Source: Saprospiraceae bacterium | GTDB lineage: Bacteria > Bacteroidota > Bacteroidia > Chitinophagales > Saprospiraceae | Length of the DNA: 37,726 nt | NCBI GenBank assembly: GCA_017987975.1 | Contig: JAGNSQ010000017.1 | Span: 1-37,726, forward strand | Direction: 5' to 3' | In this document: in pieces, positions 15,384-26,059 of the stretch | Position numbering within the stretch: the first letter of the stretch is position 1 | Layout of the letters: the number at the start of each line of letters is the position of its first letter | Made by a program: the position numbers and the translations under genes | Notes under the pieces: generated by a model | What the model saw: only the letters and a program-made list of their open reading frames with translations | What the model was told of the DNA's origin: nothing | Database searches by the model: none

Positions 15384-16292
15384 ATGAGCTTACTCACTGT
15401 TGGAACCGTAGCCTTTGATACCATTGAGACTCCCTTTGGAAAGGCAGAAAACGTTATTGGCGGAGCATGCACTTACATCAGTTATGCTGCCTCTTATTTT
15501 ACCAAAGACATTTATTTATCTGCCATTGTTGGTGGCGATTTTCCAACCTCGGAAATTGATGCCCTCAAGGCACGAGGTGTCAATATGGAAGGTCTTGAGG
15601 TCGTAGAAAATGGTAAAACATTTTTCTGGGCGGGCAGATACCATCAAAACATGAACAACAGGGACACCCTGACTACAGATTTGAATGTTTTAGACGATTT
15701 TAATCCCATCTTACCTGAATCTTACAAGTCATGTAAGTTTATTATGTTGGGAAACCTCACTCCAGCCATCCAACAAAAAGTGCTGGATCAGCTTGATGGA
15801 TCACAAAAGCTGGTTGCTCTTGACACCATGAATTTTTGGATGGACATTGCCCTGGATGAGCTTAAAAAAGTGTTGCAAAGGGTAGACCTCCTTACCATCA
15901 ATGACGAAGAGGCAAGGCAGTTGAGTGGAGAGCACTCTTTGGTAAAGGCAGCAGAGATCATCCATCAAATGGGACCTAAATATCTGGTAATCAAGAAAGG
16001 AGAACATGGAGCCTTGCTTTTTAATGAGGGCAGGATTTTTTATGCACCTGCTTTGCCTTTGGCACAGGTTACCGACCCAACAGGTGCAGGAGATACCTTT
16101 GCCGGTGGAATGATGGGCTATTTGGCCAGTACAGGAGACATCAGTTATGAAAATTTGAAAAAATCGATTATTTTTGGTTCAGCACTGGCTTCTTTTTGCG
16201 TTGAAGAGTTTGCTATCAACAGATTAAAAAATCTGGACAAAAAGGAAATTGAGAACAGGGTTCAACTTTTCCGTGATTTGGTCCATTTTTGA
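15384..16292 (+). CDS. PfkB-family sugar/nucleoside kinase
   Basis: 302 residues, typical for ribokinase-like kinases. The N-terminus MSLLTVGTVAFDTIETPFG and the glycine pair in VIGGACTYISYAASYF form the substrate lid region. The C-terminal signature DPTGAGDTFAGG, near residue 233, holds the catalytic aspartate and anion hole. The upstream segment LLTINDEEARQLSG is the usual N-x-x-E motif for Mg-ATP. The substrate cannot be told from the sequence; ribokinase, adenosine kinase and fructokinase relatives share these motifs. The gene starts 57 bp after the tRNA terminator, and no TAnnTTTG promoter is seen in that gap, so its promoter is unclear. The 132-bp gap that follows carries the ruvA promoter. 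Confidence 0.92.
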   Translation: MSLLTVGTVAFDTIETPFGKAENVIGGACTYISYAASYFTKDIYLSAIVGGDFPTSEIDALKARGVNMEGLEVVENGKTFFWAGRYHQNMNNRDTLTTDLNVLDDFNPILPESYKSCKFIMLGNLTPAIQQKVLDQLDGSQKLVALDTMNFWMDIALDELKKVLQRVDLLTINDEEARQLSGEHSLVKAAEIIHQMGPKYLVIKKGEHGALLFNEGRIFYAPALPLAQVTDPTGAGDTFAGGMMGYLASTGDISYENLKKSIIFGSALASFCVEEFAINRLKNLDKKEIENRVQLFRDLVHF

Positions 16293-16333
16293 TAAAAATA
16301 ATTAAAAACAACCCTATTATACATTAGTTAAAA

Positions 16334-16364
16334 TTGTAATATATCGAGTAAAATTCTACCTTTG
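16334..16364 (+). promoter_or_regulatory. ruvA-sprA promoter
   Basis: TTG at 16334-16336, a 20-bp spacer, then TACCTTTG at 16357-16364. This is the best full match in the window to the Bacteroidota promoter pattern (TTG, 19-21 bp, TAnnTTTG). It lies 60 bp upstream of the ruvA ATG. Confidence 0.75.
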
Positions 16365-16424
16365 TAATTTGATTCAATTATTTTCCTGAATTGGTTACCA
16401 CTGATTTGGGATACCTATTTTTAT

Positions 16425-17018
16425 ATGTTTGGATACATCAAAGGCAAGATAACTCATAAAACACCGGCATTTATCTATTTGGAAGCCAGTGGGATAGGGT
16501 ATCACATCAATATTAGTCTGAGTACTTTTGGCAAGCTCGAAGGGTTGGCTGAAGCTACCATTTTTACCCATCTCCATGTCCGTGAAGACGACATGAGTCT
16601 TTATGGATTTTTTGAAGAAGAAGAACGCCAACTTTTTGTTCAGTTGATTTCAGTTTCCGGGATAGGATGCAATACCGCCAGGGTGATTTTGTCGTATATG
16701 ACACCAGACGAGCTAAGGAGAGCCATTTTACATGAAGATGAGTTTACCCTGGGTAAGGTAAAGGGTATTGGTCCAAAAACAGCCAAACGCATCATTTTGG
16801 ATTTGAAAGATAAAATTATGAAGTCGGGACATGCAGAAGTTGGCCAATTGCAAACCAAAGCCGTGCCCGGAATCAGAGAAGAAGCCTTGGCTGCTCTTCT
16901 GGCTCTTGGTTTTCCAAAGGCCGGGATGGAAAAACACATTGCAACAGCCTTATCGAAACATCCCAATACCGAAAGTGTGGAAGATCTGATCAAAAATGTG
17001 TTAAAACAGCTGAATTGA
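16425..17018 (+). CDS. ruvA: Holliday junction branch migration protein RuvA
   Basis: 197 residues, the usual RuvA length. The N-terminal OB-fold is MFGYIKGKI...IYLEASGIGYHI. Two helix-hairpin-helix motifs follow, ISVSGIGCNTARVIL (about 74-88) and VKGIGPKTAKRIIL (about 108-121). The C-terminal domain (about 150-197, EEALAALLALGF) contacts RuvB. RuvA tetramers bind the four-way junction and load the RuvB motor. The stop codon overlaps the first possible sprA ATG by one base, and ruvA-sprA adjacency is common in Bacteroidota. Confidence 0.97.
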   Translation: MFGYIKGKITHKTPAFIYLEASGIGYHINISLSTFGKLEGLAEATIFTHLHVREDDMSLYGFFEEEERQLFVQLISVSGIGCNTARVILSYMTPDELRRAILHEDEFTLGKVKGIGPKTAKRIILDLKDKIMKSGHAEVGQLQTKAVPGIREEALAALLALGFPKAGMEKHIATALSKHPNTESVEDLIKNVLKQLN

Positions 17019-17083
17019 TGAAAAAAGAAGAGAACATGCACACTACAAATCACAAAATCCGGTTAACTAAGTTGAATTTAAAC

Positions 17084-20000
17084 ATGAGGACGTTAAGATC
17101 TGATGCATACATGATCCATAAATTTTTTTGTTGCTTTAGTGTTGCTGTTTTTTACCTGATGGCCGGTCAAATGAAAGCGGCCAATTTGCCAGACCCCTAT
17201 CAGCCTGCCTTTCGATTGACCACCCAAAAGTTGGTGCCGGATACTATTCCCCTCTACGACAGAAAGGGAGATTTTATCTTTGACAAACAAAAAAACCCTT
17301 TTGACATCAATACTGGCATTATTGAGCAAAAAGTGGAGTACGACGTCGCTACCGGCAAATACATCATTTATGAAAAAATAGGAGACGAATATTACCGCAC
17401 ACCTACCTACATGACTTTCGACGAATACCTTGATTGGAAGGCAAAAGAACAGGAACGGGATTATTTTGCCAACCTGGCGGGCATCCAATCCAACAAAAAA
17501 AGCGGATCCGGCAAGGTAGACCCGATGTCGAGGATTGACATTTCAAAATCAATAATTGACCGACTTTTTGGAGGAACAGAAGTCAATGTGAAACCCCAGG
17601 GAGGGATAGATTTAACCCTTGGTTTTTTTAGCTACTACCTTACCCGATCCAATTTTGGACAACGATCTCCATGGAACTTTCTGGATCCGGTAGATATCAA
17701 ACCCAGATTGACAGTAGATGGTAATGTGGGTACTAAATTGAAACTCAACTTTAATTACGACGCACAATCCAGCTTCAACTTTGACCAAAAAATCAAACTA
17801 CAGTATGATTCAGAGGCATTTTCAGAAGATGATATCATTAAAAAAATTGAGGCCGGTAACGTAAGTCTGCCACTCAAAGGAAATTTGATTCAAGGGGCAC
17901 AGAGCCTGATGGGTATCAAAACCGATTTGCAATTTGGCCACCTTAGGATGACCTTACTGGCATCACAACAGCAGTCAAAACAAAACAATGTAAAGGTTCA
18001 AAATGGAGCATCCGTTGTAGAATTTGATGATATTACTGCTGATCAATACGATGAAAACAGGCACTTTTTCCTTTCTCATTTTAACAGAGAAACGTACGAA
18101 AGATCACTAAAAAACCTGCCACAGGTGTTAACTCCTTTCCGCATTTCGCAAATAGAAGTGTGGATCTCAGATGACAGACCTGATTACCAGCCTGGCCAAA
18201 CTTTTATTGCGGCCATTGCGGATCTGGCAGAACCAGATATCACAAAATATAATAACCCTTCAGGAACGCTCTTTCCACCGAGTCCATTCATATCAGACAA
18301 CCTAAAAGACCGGGATGGCAAAGTATTTGCCGAAAACAGGGTCAACGGCTTGTATGCTGAATTGATAAAAAATGATACGATATCCAGCCAGGATAAAACA
18401 TCTACCCTGCTGAGAACAGAATTTGGCATGACCCAGATCAGAGACTTCGAAATATTCAGAGGAAGACTGCTCAACGCCAGCGAATACACCTATCATCCTC
18501 AGCTGGGATACATTTCACTGAACATCAAGCTAAGGCCCAATCAGGTTTTGGGTGTTTCCTACAAATACTACTACAACGAAAAATGTGATTCTGTATTTAC
18601 CGTTGGTCAGCTGGCAGGACAAAGCCAGGAAACCAGTGAAATCAGAACATCTTCGCCCAACCAGAATGAAGAAGATGCTTCTCCCAGTAAGGTTATGTTT
18701 GTAAAGCTGCTGAAATCGAGCAATCAACAAGTGCGCCTTCCATCTTGGGATCTTATGATGAAAAACGTGTACAATCTTAAAACCAATCAACTCAATAAGG
18801 AAGGGTTTCAATTTGATATTTACTACGAAGATGATTTTAGCGACGGGTCATTGAAAAAATTTATCCCAGAGAGACCGGAAGTGCCTTTGCTGAATATTTT
18901 CAATCTGGATACACTCAACAGATTTGGAGATCCCCAGTCGGATGGTATATTTGATTACGTTCCGGGATTAACAGTTTTGGAGAGATCGGGTAGTATTATT
19001 TTTCCAGTTCTCGAACCCTTTGGAAGTTCACTTGACTCTCTCTTGAAGGGAGTCCCTAATGCTTCAAAATATAAGTATCAGGAGTTGTATGATTCTACAG
19101 TGACAGTGGCTAGACTTACGCCTGAAAAAAATAAGTTTGTAATGGTGGGCAAAGTTAAGTCCAACTCTACAGGAGAAATACCCCTTGGCCCATTTGTGCC
19201 CAGAAATGGAGTAAAGGTTACCGCGGGTACCATTACCTTGATTGAGGGGGTCGACTATGAGATCGATTATTCTTTGGGTAAGCTCAGGATCCTCAATCCG
19301 GCCTATTTGGCACAGGGTACGCCGATCAATGTCAATTATGAAGACCAGTCAGCTTTTTCCTCGCTCAATAAGACCATGTTTGGCATCAGGCTGGATTACG
19401 ACTTCAGCAAAAAGTTTACCATGGGGGCTACTTTCCTGAAATTAAAGGAAAGACCATTTACCCAAAAAGTGAACCTCGGAGATGACCCCATCAGCAATAA
19501 AATTTATGGACTTGATTTTAGCTATAGCGATAAGTCGACATGGATCACCCGGGTGTTGGACAGACTTCCTTTCTATAGCACCAAAGAAGAATCCTCAATT
19601 AGTCTTTCTGCTGAAGCAGCCTACCTGAAGCCGGGTCACAACAAATACATCAACAGCCAGGCGGATGCCAATGATCAGGGTGGTTTGGTTAATATAGATG
19701 ACTTCGAAGGCTCGGTAAGTGGCTTTACCCTTGGCGGCTTCAATACCAATTCATGGGCTTTGAGTAGCACCCCTCCTGAATTCAGAGAGGCAGAACTTAC
19801 CAATGATTTGAGGTACGGCGCCAACCGTGCCAAATTGTCCTGGTATCAGATTGATCAGTCGGTCAACCAAACCGATGCCGACAGGACTCACCCTTATTCA
19901 AGACTGGTATTACAAACCGACTTGTTTAAGCGTCAGGTGCAAACTGGTATCAACCAGTTATTTACCTTTGACATTAGTTATTATCCTGAGCTTAGGGGGC

Positions 20001-23000
20001 CCTATAACTTTGACTTACCGGAAGGGTATCCCAATATTTCAGCGGGTACCACGGTTGTGGGGGACAAAATTATGCTCAATAACCCCAAAACCAGGTGGGG
20101 TGGCATCATGCGGTATTTTCAGAATACAGATTTTGAGGCCAATAACTATCAGTTCATAGAATTTTGGGTATTGAATCCGTTTTTGGATAAAAGTGGCAAC
20201 CCTGAAGCCACCAATGAGGATGGAGAAATTGTATTCCAATTGGGCAACGTTTCAGAAGATGTTATTCGTGATAACCTTCAGTTTTTTGAGAATGGTCTCC
20301 CTACTTCAACAGAACCGAATATTCCGGTAAAGAAAACCAATTTTGGCAAGGTTCCATTAGTTCCACCGATCATCAGCAACTTTGCTTTGGAGAACATTCC
20401 GGTTCAGGACATAGGTTTTGATGGAATGGACGATAACGATGAAAGGATCAAATTTGAAAGTTGGGTCAACCGTTATCCCGACATCAAGGGCATTATTAAT
20501 GAGGATCCTTCGGGTGATAATTTTGTTTTTTACAATGATGAAAAACTCAATGGACTCGATATGGTGACCAGGATGGCAGACTTCTGCGGTCCGGAAGGAA
20601 ACACCCCTGAAGAAAGTAATTTTGAAAATGATCGATTTTACAGAGGAAGCAGGACTCCTGATAGTGAAGATCTAAACAATGACCGCTCACTCAACCAGGG
20701 AGAAGCATTTTATGAATATAGGATTAAGGTTAAAAACCTGAATGGTGAAATAGACACCCTCAATTCGCAGTATTACAAACAATACAAACAGGTTAATGAA
20801 AGAGAGAAATGGTATCGATTTGTAGTACCACTCAACAAATTTACTTCTTCGCAAAACATCACCGGATTTAGAGCGATCCAGTTTATGCGTATGTATTTCA
20901 CCAATTTTGAAAAGCAAAAAACCTTCCGATTTGCAGAATTTCAGTTGGTCCGAAACCAATGGAGGATATCTCCTCAAGGCTCGTGCAAAGATGGAGACAA
21001 ACCTTTTGTTTCAATTGATGAAGTTGGAGTAGAGGAGAATTCGAGCCGAACTCCTTTTAACTATAAGTTAAGTCCCGGCATATCACAGGAAACACTCAAC
21101 AGCAGTCTTGGATCCAATCTTTTACAGGATGAGAAGTCGTTGGCAATTAACTTTTGTAACCTGCAACAAGGCGCACCTGGTTGTGATGTAGCCATCAATA
21201 AGTTGGGTAATATAGACCTGAACCTATATGAGCGCCTTCAGATGTTTGTGCATGCAGAATCCATGAGGGATGTGAATTTTGACCATGGTGATGTTTCTGT
21301 TTACATCAAACTTGGTAAGGATCTCAATACCAACTATTATGAGTACGTTCTTCCATTAAAAGCAAGTGTCTTTGAGGATCAGGATGCGAAAAATATTTGG
21401 CCTGACACTAATACAATTGACATTCCATTAAAAGGATTTACTGACTTAAAGAAAGCCAGACTGGTTGACGGAACGATATCGGAGATGGCGGATCCCGATA
21501 ATGAAGGCGCCAAATTTGTGATGAAAGGGTTGCCCAGTTTGGGGTATATCAAAATAATTGAAATTGGGGTGCGCAACACTGCCAAAGAAAACAAATCGTT
21601 GTGTGGCCAAATTTGGGTCAATGAATTGCGGGCAAGTGGTTTGAATGAAAAAGGAGCGTGGGCGGCACAAGCCAAAGCTCAGGTCAAGTTGGCAGATCTG
21701 GGAGATATCAACATTGCCGGCAGTTACAGCAGTGTGGGTTTTGGAAGTCTCGATCAGCGATTATTGGAAAGATCAAGGGATGAAATTTATCAGTACGACG
21801 TATCAACATCATTACAAGTTGGAAAGTTGTTGCCTAAATTTTTACCATTGAGCCTGCCCTTTTTTGCATCTTACTCAAAGTCTGTTAAGACACCTCAGTT
21901 TGATCCTTATCAAAGAGACTTAAAGGTAGAGGAGTTGTTGGAGGTAACGCCCGATGCTGAAAAGCAGAATGTCATAGAAAGGGCCAAAGAAACCACCACT
22001 ATCACTTCCTATAATTTTACCAACATCAAAAAAGAAGGTGGCAAAGGTGGGAAGCCGTGGAGTGTTGAAAACCTGAGTGCAACCTATGCCTTTACCAAGA
22101 CCGAAAAAACAGATCCTATTATCAAAGAGGATGTGACTACGGAAAGAAAGATTGGCTTAGAATATGGCTTTACCAATAAGCCCAAATACATACAGCCACT
22201 TAAATCCATTAAGACTAAATCACTCAAGCTGATTTCTGAGTTCAATTTTAATCCTTTGCCTACCAGCATTGGATTCAATACCAATATGGATCGGTACGTC
22301 AATTACAGGACCTTTAGATTGCCTACCTCACCGGTGTTCCGTTTTGATGACAGGAGGTTCAAATGGGAAAGAAACTACAATCTTGACTGGGACTTCACCA
22401 AGTCATTGAGGCTTAATTTTAAAGCCAATGTAACGGCAGTTGTGGATGAGCTCAGGCAAGTGGGCATTGCTGATGATCCGGCGGATAGAAACTGGGTCAA
22501 CGCAGAGGGCCGATTGGCCAGTTCAGATACCCTGGATCAATATCGTAACAACAGCCTTGCTAAGTTTGGAAGGCGAAAAAACTATACCCACAACATTGGT
22601 CTGACTTATAAAATTCCGGTCAGCTATCTGCCAATGATGGATTGGGTGACGGCTTCTGCAGACTATAAAGCTACCTATGGATGGACGGCTGGGCCTTTAA
22701 TTTACATTGACGATGAGTTAAACAGACCGGGTAACGTGATTCAAAATACACAAAACAGGTCGATCAACGCCACTTTTTCGTTTGACAAGTTGTATAGTAA
22801 ATGGGGTTATCTTAAAAAGATAGAAAGTGGTGCACCCAAAAGTAAATCGAAACGAACCAGTCGTAAAAAAGAAGAAGAAGGTGGATTGGGAGCTGTGACT
22901 GGCCGTGAAGAGGAAGGAAAAGAAGGTAAGGAAGGCAAAGACGAGAAGGACAAGGATAAAAAGAAGGAGAAGAAAGACAGAGATCCTAGCACTTTTGAAC

Positions 23001-24502
23001 GCATCCTGATAAGACCATTGCTGGCATTGAGATCTGTTAAGTTTAGCTACAAAGAAGATTTGGGAACCCTGATACCTGGATTTTTGCCCGAGGCATCTTT
23101 GTTAGGTTTATCAGATGGGTTTAGTGCACCCGGATGGCAGTTTGCCGCAGGTTTGCAACCTGATCTGGACAAAAGCAATCTCAGAAATTACCTGCAGACC
23201 AACCAGGCATGGTTTAATAAGAGCGTTGCGTTCAATGATCAGATTACCCAAACCAAGAGGCAGAACATCAATGCCAAGATTGCCATTGAGCCCTTTAAAG
23301 ATTTTAAAATTGATGTAGATTTTAACAAAGATTATCGCAATTCTCATTCAGAGTTATTTAAGTATAAAGACAACTTCATGCAGATATCCCCGGTAGATGT
23401 GGGGTCATTTGAAGCTACTTATTCATCACTTAGTACTTTGTGGGATAAATCAGAAGACTTGGTCGCCACGTTTAAAGCCAATAGGGCTGTTGTGTCACAC
23501 AGACTCAAAAACTATAATCCGGAAGAACACCCCGATTATCAAGGTTATGCATACGGTTATGGGCCCACCCATTACAGCGTTGTTGTGCCTTCATTTTTGG
23601 CTGCATACAGGGGAGTGAATGTCAACAATGAAACCTTAAACCTGGAAGGTGATTTTAAAGCTTATGATTACATTCCAAGACCCAACTGGATATTGCGATA
23701 CGATGGTCTCAGTAAATTGCCATGGTTTAAAAATTGGCTCAATAGTTTTAGTTTGAAACATGGATACAAATCAACCCTGGCGGTTTCAGATTTTAAGAGT
23801 CAGCCATCTTTTGACGCCAACCAGGAATTTAAGACAAATGACAACAATTACTACTCCAGAATAGAAATTTCAACGGTGATGATCAAGGAAGAATTTAGCC
23901 CGTTGATTGGTATTGACATGAAGACCAAAAACAACATGGAAATCAAGTTTGAATACAAAAAGGGGAGAACCCTCGATTTGAGAGCTTCTACCAGTGAGTT
24001 AAATGAAACCTTGAGCACCGGAATAACTTTTGGATTTGGCTATGTCATTGATAACTTTAAAGGATTTGGTGGTGGTAAAAAACGACCGACAAGAAGTAAG
24101 CGAGGAGCAGATGGAAGTACAGACGACGACAAAAAAAGCGGCGACAAAGGATCTGCCATCGGAGGTCTCAATAGTGGAGGAGGCAAGGGTGATAAAAACC
24201 AGGCAGGTAGCGACAAAACCGGGTCTGCTACAGGAAAAGGCAAAAAACTTACCATCAATTGCGACTTTTCATTTAAAGATGATGTAACGCAGAATTATAA
24301 TTTTAAGATTGAATCTAAAACTGAGCCGGAAAAAGCAAGGGGCACACAGACGATTCAGTTGAGCCCTAATATTGAATACCAGATGTATAAAAACCTGGCT
24401 TTGCGACTCTATTTTGAATATCAACGCACGGCTCCAAAGGTGGCAACCAATGTAACGGTCAATATGTCATCTGGTATAGTGGTAAGGTATATGTTTAACT
24501 AG
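17084..24502 (+). CDS. sprA: SprA, giant outer-membrane translocon of the type IX secretion system
   Basis: 2472 residues from the ATG at 17084; ATGs at 17018 and 17111 are also in frame. The 17084 start gives a normal signal peptide: a short basic start, hydrophobic FFCCFSVAVFYLMAG, then a cut near QMKA. SprA is the very large single-chain beta-barrel through which T9SS cargo crosses the outer membrane. The body alternates aromatic and charged residues as in a large barrel, with SprA landmarks such as VLGVSYKYYYN and FNLDTLNRFGDPQSDGIFDYVPG. It ends in a beta-signal-like strand, GIVVRYMFN. Two low-complexity charged insertions are present: a K/E/R/D-rich one (22,840-22,990) and a G/K/D/S-rich one (24,067-24,246). 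It follows ruvA and lies 8 bp before a histidine kinase gene. Confidence 0.95.
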   Translation: MRTLRSDAYMIHKFFCCFSVAVFYLMAGQMKAANLPDPYQPAFRLTTQKLVPDTIPLYDRKGDFIFDKQKNPFDINTGIIEQKVEYDVATGKYIIYEKIGDEYYRTPTYMTFDEYLDWKAKEQERDYFANLAGIQSNKKSGSGKVDPMSRIDISKSIIDRLFGGTEVNVKPQGGIDLTLGFFSYYLTRSNFGQRSPWNFLDPVDIKPRLTVDGNVGTKLKLNFNYDAQSSFNFDQKIKLQYDSEAFSEDDIIKKIEAGNVSLPLKGNLIQGAQSLMGIKTDLQFGHLRMTLLASQQQSKQNNVKVQNGASVVEFDDITADQYDENRHFFLSHFNRETYERSLKNLPQVLTPFRISQIEVWISDDRPDYQPGQTFIAAIADLAEPDITKYNNPSGTLFPPSPFISDNLKDRDGKVFAENRVNGLYAELIKNDTISSQDKTSTLLRTEFGMTQIRDFEIFRGRLLNASEYTYHPQLGYISLNIKLRPNQVLGVSYKYYYNEKCDSVFTVGQLAGQSQETSEIRTSSPNQNEEDASPSKVMFVKLLKSSNQQVRLPSWDLMMKNVYNLKTNQLNKEGFQFDIYYEDDFSDGSLKKFIPERPEVPLLNIFNLDTLNRFGDPQSDGIFDYVPGLTVLERSGSIIFPVLEPFGSSLDSLLKGVPNASKYKYQELYDSTVTVARLTPEKNKFVMVGKVKSNSTGEIPLGPFVPRNGVKVTAGTITLIEGVDYEIDYSLGKLRILNPAYLAQGTPINVNYEDQSAFSSLNKTMFGIRLDYDFSKKFTMGATFLKLKERPFTQKVNLGDDPISNKIYGLDFSYSDKSTWITRVLDRLPFYSTKEESSISLSAEAAYLKPGHNKYINSQADANDQGGLVNIDDFEGSVSGFTLGGFNTNSWALSSTPPEFREAELTNDLRYGANRAKLSWYQIDQSVNQTDADRTHPYSRLVLQTDLFKRQVQTGINQLFTFDISYYPELRGPYNFDLPEGYPNISAGTTVVGDKIMLNNPKTRWGGIMRYFQNTDFEANNYQFIEFWVLNPFLDKSGNPEATNEDGEIVFQLGNVSEDVIRDNLQFFENGLPTSTEPNIPVKKTNFGKVPLVPPIISNFALENIPVQDIGFDGMDDNDERIKFESWVNRYPDIKGIINEDPSGDNFVFYNDEKLNGLDMVTRMADFCGPEGNTPEESNFENDRFYRGSRTPDSEDLNNDRSLNQGEAFYEYRIKVKNLNGEIDTLNSQYYKQYKQVNEREKWYRFVVPLNKFTSSQNITGFRAIQFMRMYFTNFEKQKTFRFAEFQLVRNQWRISPQGSCKDGDKPFVSIDEVGVEENSSRTPFNYKLSPGISQETLNSSLGSNLLQDEKSLAINFCNLQQGAPGCDVAINKLGNIDLNLYERLQMFVHAESMRDVNFDHGDVSVYIKLGKDLNTNYYEYVLPLKASVFEDQDAKNIWPDTNTIDIPLKGFTDLKKARLVDGTISEMADPDNEGAKFVMKGLPSLGYIKIIEIGVRNTAKENKSLCGQIWVNELRASGLNEKGAWAAQAKAQVKLADLGDINIAGSYSSVGFGSLDQRLLERSRDEIYQYDVSTSLQVGKLLPKFLPLSLPFFASYSKSVKTPQFDPYQRDLKVEELLEVTPDAEKQNVIERAKETTTITSYNFTNIKKEGGKGGKPWSVENLSATYAFTKTEKTDPIIKEDVTTERKIGLEYGFTNKPKYIQPLKSIKTKSLKLISEFNFNPLPTSIGFNTNMDRYVNYRTFRLPTSPVFRFDDRRFKWERNYNLDWDFTKSLRLNFKANVTAVVDELRQVGIADDPADRNWVNAEGRLASSDTLDQYRNNSLAKFGRRKNYTHNIGLTYKIPVSYLPMMDWVTASADYKATYGWTAGPLIYIDDELNRPGNVIQNTQNRSINATFSFDKLYSKWGYLKKIESGAPKSKSKRTSRKKEEEGGLGAVTGREEEGKEGKEGKDEKDKDKKKEKKDRDPSTFERILIRPLLALRSVKFSYKEDLGTLIPGFLPEASLLGLSDGFSAPGWQFAAGLQPDLDKSNLRNYLQTNQAWFNKSVAFNDQITQTKRQNINAKIAIEPFKDFKIDVDFNKDYRNSHSELFKYKDNFMQISPVDVGSFEATYSSLSTLWDKSEDLVATFKANRAVVSHRLKNYNPEEHPDYQGYAYGYGPTHYSVVVPSFLAAYRGVNVNNETLNLEGDFKAYDYIPRPNWILRYDGLSKLPWFKNWLNSFSLKHGYKSTLAVSDFKSQPSFDANQEFKTNDNNYYSRIEISTVMIKEEFSPLIGIDMKTKNNMEIKFEYKKGRTLDLRASTSELNETLSTGITFGFGYVIDNFKGFGGGKKRPTRSKRGADGSTDDDKKSGDKGSAIGGLNSGGGKGDKNQAGSDKTGSATGKGKKLTINCDFSFKDDVTQNYNFKIESKTEPEKARGTQTIQLSPNIEYQMYKNLALRLYFEYQRTAPKVATNVTVNMSSGIVVRYMFN

Positions 24503-24510
24503 AGGTAATT

Positions 24511-25932
24511 ATGAGCAGGCGGTCGACCATCATCATAATGATCCTAATGAGTGTAGCCTTGTTAGGGGTCAGTGTTATCCAATTTTTTTGGATAAAATGG
24601 TCGCTTAACATCAAAGAAAATAATTTTAACAACCAGGTTTACCAGGCCATCAATTTTGTTAAAATCAGATTGCTGGAAGATGTGGAGACGAAGGAGTTTT
24701 ATCAAACCTACCTGCAGCAAAAAAAGGGAGATGTGCATTTACAAAACATCCTCAAAGGAAGCGATGGCTGGGGGAAACAACAACTGGAATATGAGTTGAG
24801 GAACAATCTGCTTTTGATAAAACCAGATGAATTTATAGAAAACATAGACATCAAAAAGCTGGATGAATACCTGATGACAGAATTGAGCAATCAAGGCATC
24901 AACATTGACTATGAGTATGGTATTTTTTCAAAAGAGACGCAAAGTTTTTTCATCCTTAATGGCAACTATGTAGCAGAGATTGGTGATGGATCTCAGATGT
25001 CGAAAGTGCAATCGAGTCCCGGATTGCGAGAAACAGAGTATAAGATCCCGATTTTTGATGTGCACGATAAAGACGAACCCGGATATCTTTATTTGTTTTT
25101 CCCGAAAAAAACCGGCGTTTTGTGGAAAGAAGTTTGGAAGATCCTTGCAGTGTCAATCTTTTTTACAGGCTTGATCCTTTTTTGTTTTCTTTATACCTTA
25201 TCGGTTATCTTTCAACAAAAGAAGACCTCAGAAATCAAAAATGATTTTATCAACAACATGACCCACGAATTTAAAACACCTATTGCAACCATATCATTGG
25301 CTACAGACTCAATCCAAAGTCCGATGATTATGGGTAATGAGGTGAAGATGAAAAAGTTTTTGGGCATCATCAAAGAAGAAAACAGGCGGATGCTGAGGCA
25401 GGTTGAAAAGGTGTTACAGATGGCTCAGATCGACAGAAAAGAGATAGCCCTAAAACCCACAAAGATCAATATCAATGAGTTGGTCAGCCAGTCAGCCCAC
25501 CACGCTGAACTCAAAGTAACAGAAAGAGGGGGTAATATAGATGTGAGATTGGGTGCGAAAAGAGAGGTCATTGAGGCCGATCAGAACCACGTGTCCAACA
25601 TTATAGCCAACTTGCTTGACAATGCTGAAAAGTACTGTCCGGATCAGCCATCCATCATAGTAGAAACACTCGATGACAAAGATGGAGTCAAGATTTCCAT
25701 AACAGACAATGGGATAGGTATTCCGAAAGAGTCACTGAAGCATATTTTTGAAAAATTTTATAGAGTGCACACAGGCAATATCCACGATGTTAAAGGATTT
25801 GGACTGGGCCTGAGTTATGTAAAAGCGATTGTAGATGCGCATGGAGGCAGGGTCAGCGTGAAGTCGGAACCGGGAAAAGGAAGTACCTTTACCCTGTTTT
25901 TACCCTTCAGACCTAGCAAGAGAGAGGTGTAA
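24511..25932 (+). CDS. Membrane sensor histidine kinase
   Basis: 473 residues. The first transmembrane helix spans about 5-29 (IIIMILMSVALLGVSVIQFF), followed by a roughly 180-residue periplasmic sensor region without a recognised fold, and a second helix about 211-233 (VSIFFTGLILFCFLYTL). The kinase core has the H-box NNMTHEFKTPIATI with phosphorylatable His252, the N-box NIIANLLDNAEKYC, G1 DNGIGIP, and G2 GFGLGLSYVKAIV. The G-box GKGSTFTLFLPF closes the domain. It starts 8 bp after the sprA stop, so it is probably co-expressed with sprA. The response regulator follows 127 bp later. The layout recalls Bacteroidota RprX-type kinases; the stimulus is unknown. Confidence 0.95.
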   Translation: MSRRSTIIIMILMSVALLGVSVIQFFWIKWSLNIKENNFNNQVYQAINFVKIRLLEDVETKEFYQTYLQQKKGDVHLQNILKGSDGWGKQQLEYELRNNLLLIKPDEFIENIDIKKLDEYLMTELSNQGINIDYEYGIFSKETQSFFILNGNYVAEIGDGSQMSKVQSSPGLRETEYKIPIFDVHDKDEPGYLYLFFPKKTGVLWKEVWKILAVSIFFTGLILFCFLYTLSVIFQQKKTSEIKNDFINNMTHEFKTPIATISLATDSIQSPMIMGNEVKMKKFLGIIKEENRRMLRQVEKVLQMAQIDRKEIALKPTKININELVSQSAHHAELKVTERGGNIDVRLGAKREVIEADQNHVSNIIANLLDNAEKYCPDQPSIIVETLDDKDGVKISITDNGIGIPKESLKHIFEKFYRVHTGNIHDVKGFGLGLSYVKAIVDAHGGRVSVKSEPGKGSTFTLFLPFRPSKREV

Positions 25933-26059
25933 ATAATTGATAAATAATTAAGTATAAATTATATTTTTATTATATATTAATATCTGATAAAAATTGAGTG
26001 CTAAGACTAACTAAATTTTGAAAAACAACGTTTATAGTAAAAACACAAACGAAAGGGGC

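Noticed and set aside
15248-15472. Minus-strand open frame across tRNA-Val encoding STGFEPVTP
   Set aside because: This peptide is the well-known false translation of the antisense of a tRNA T-arm and anticodon arm; the frame also runs through the terminator and into the kinase gene.
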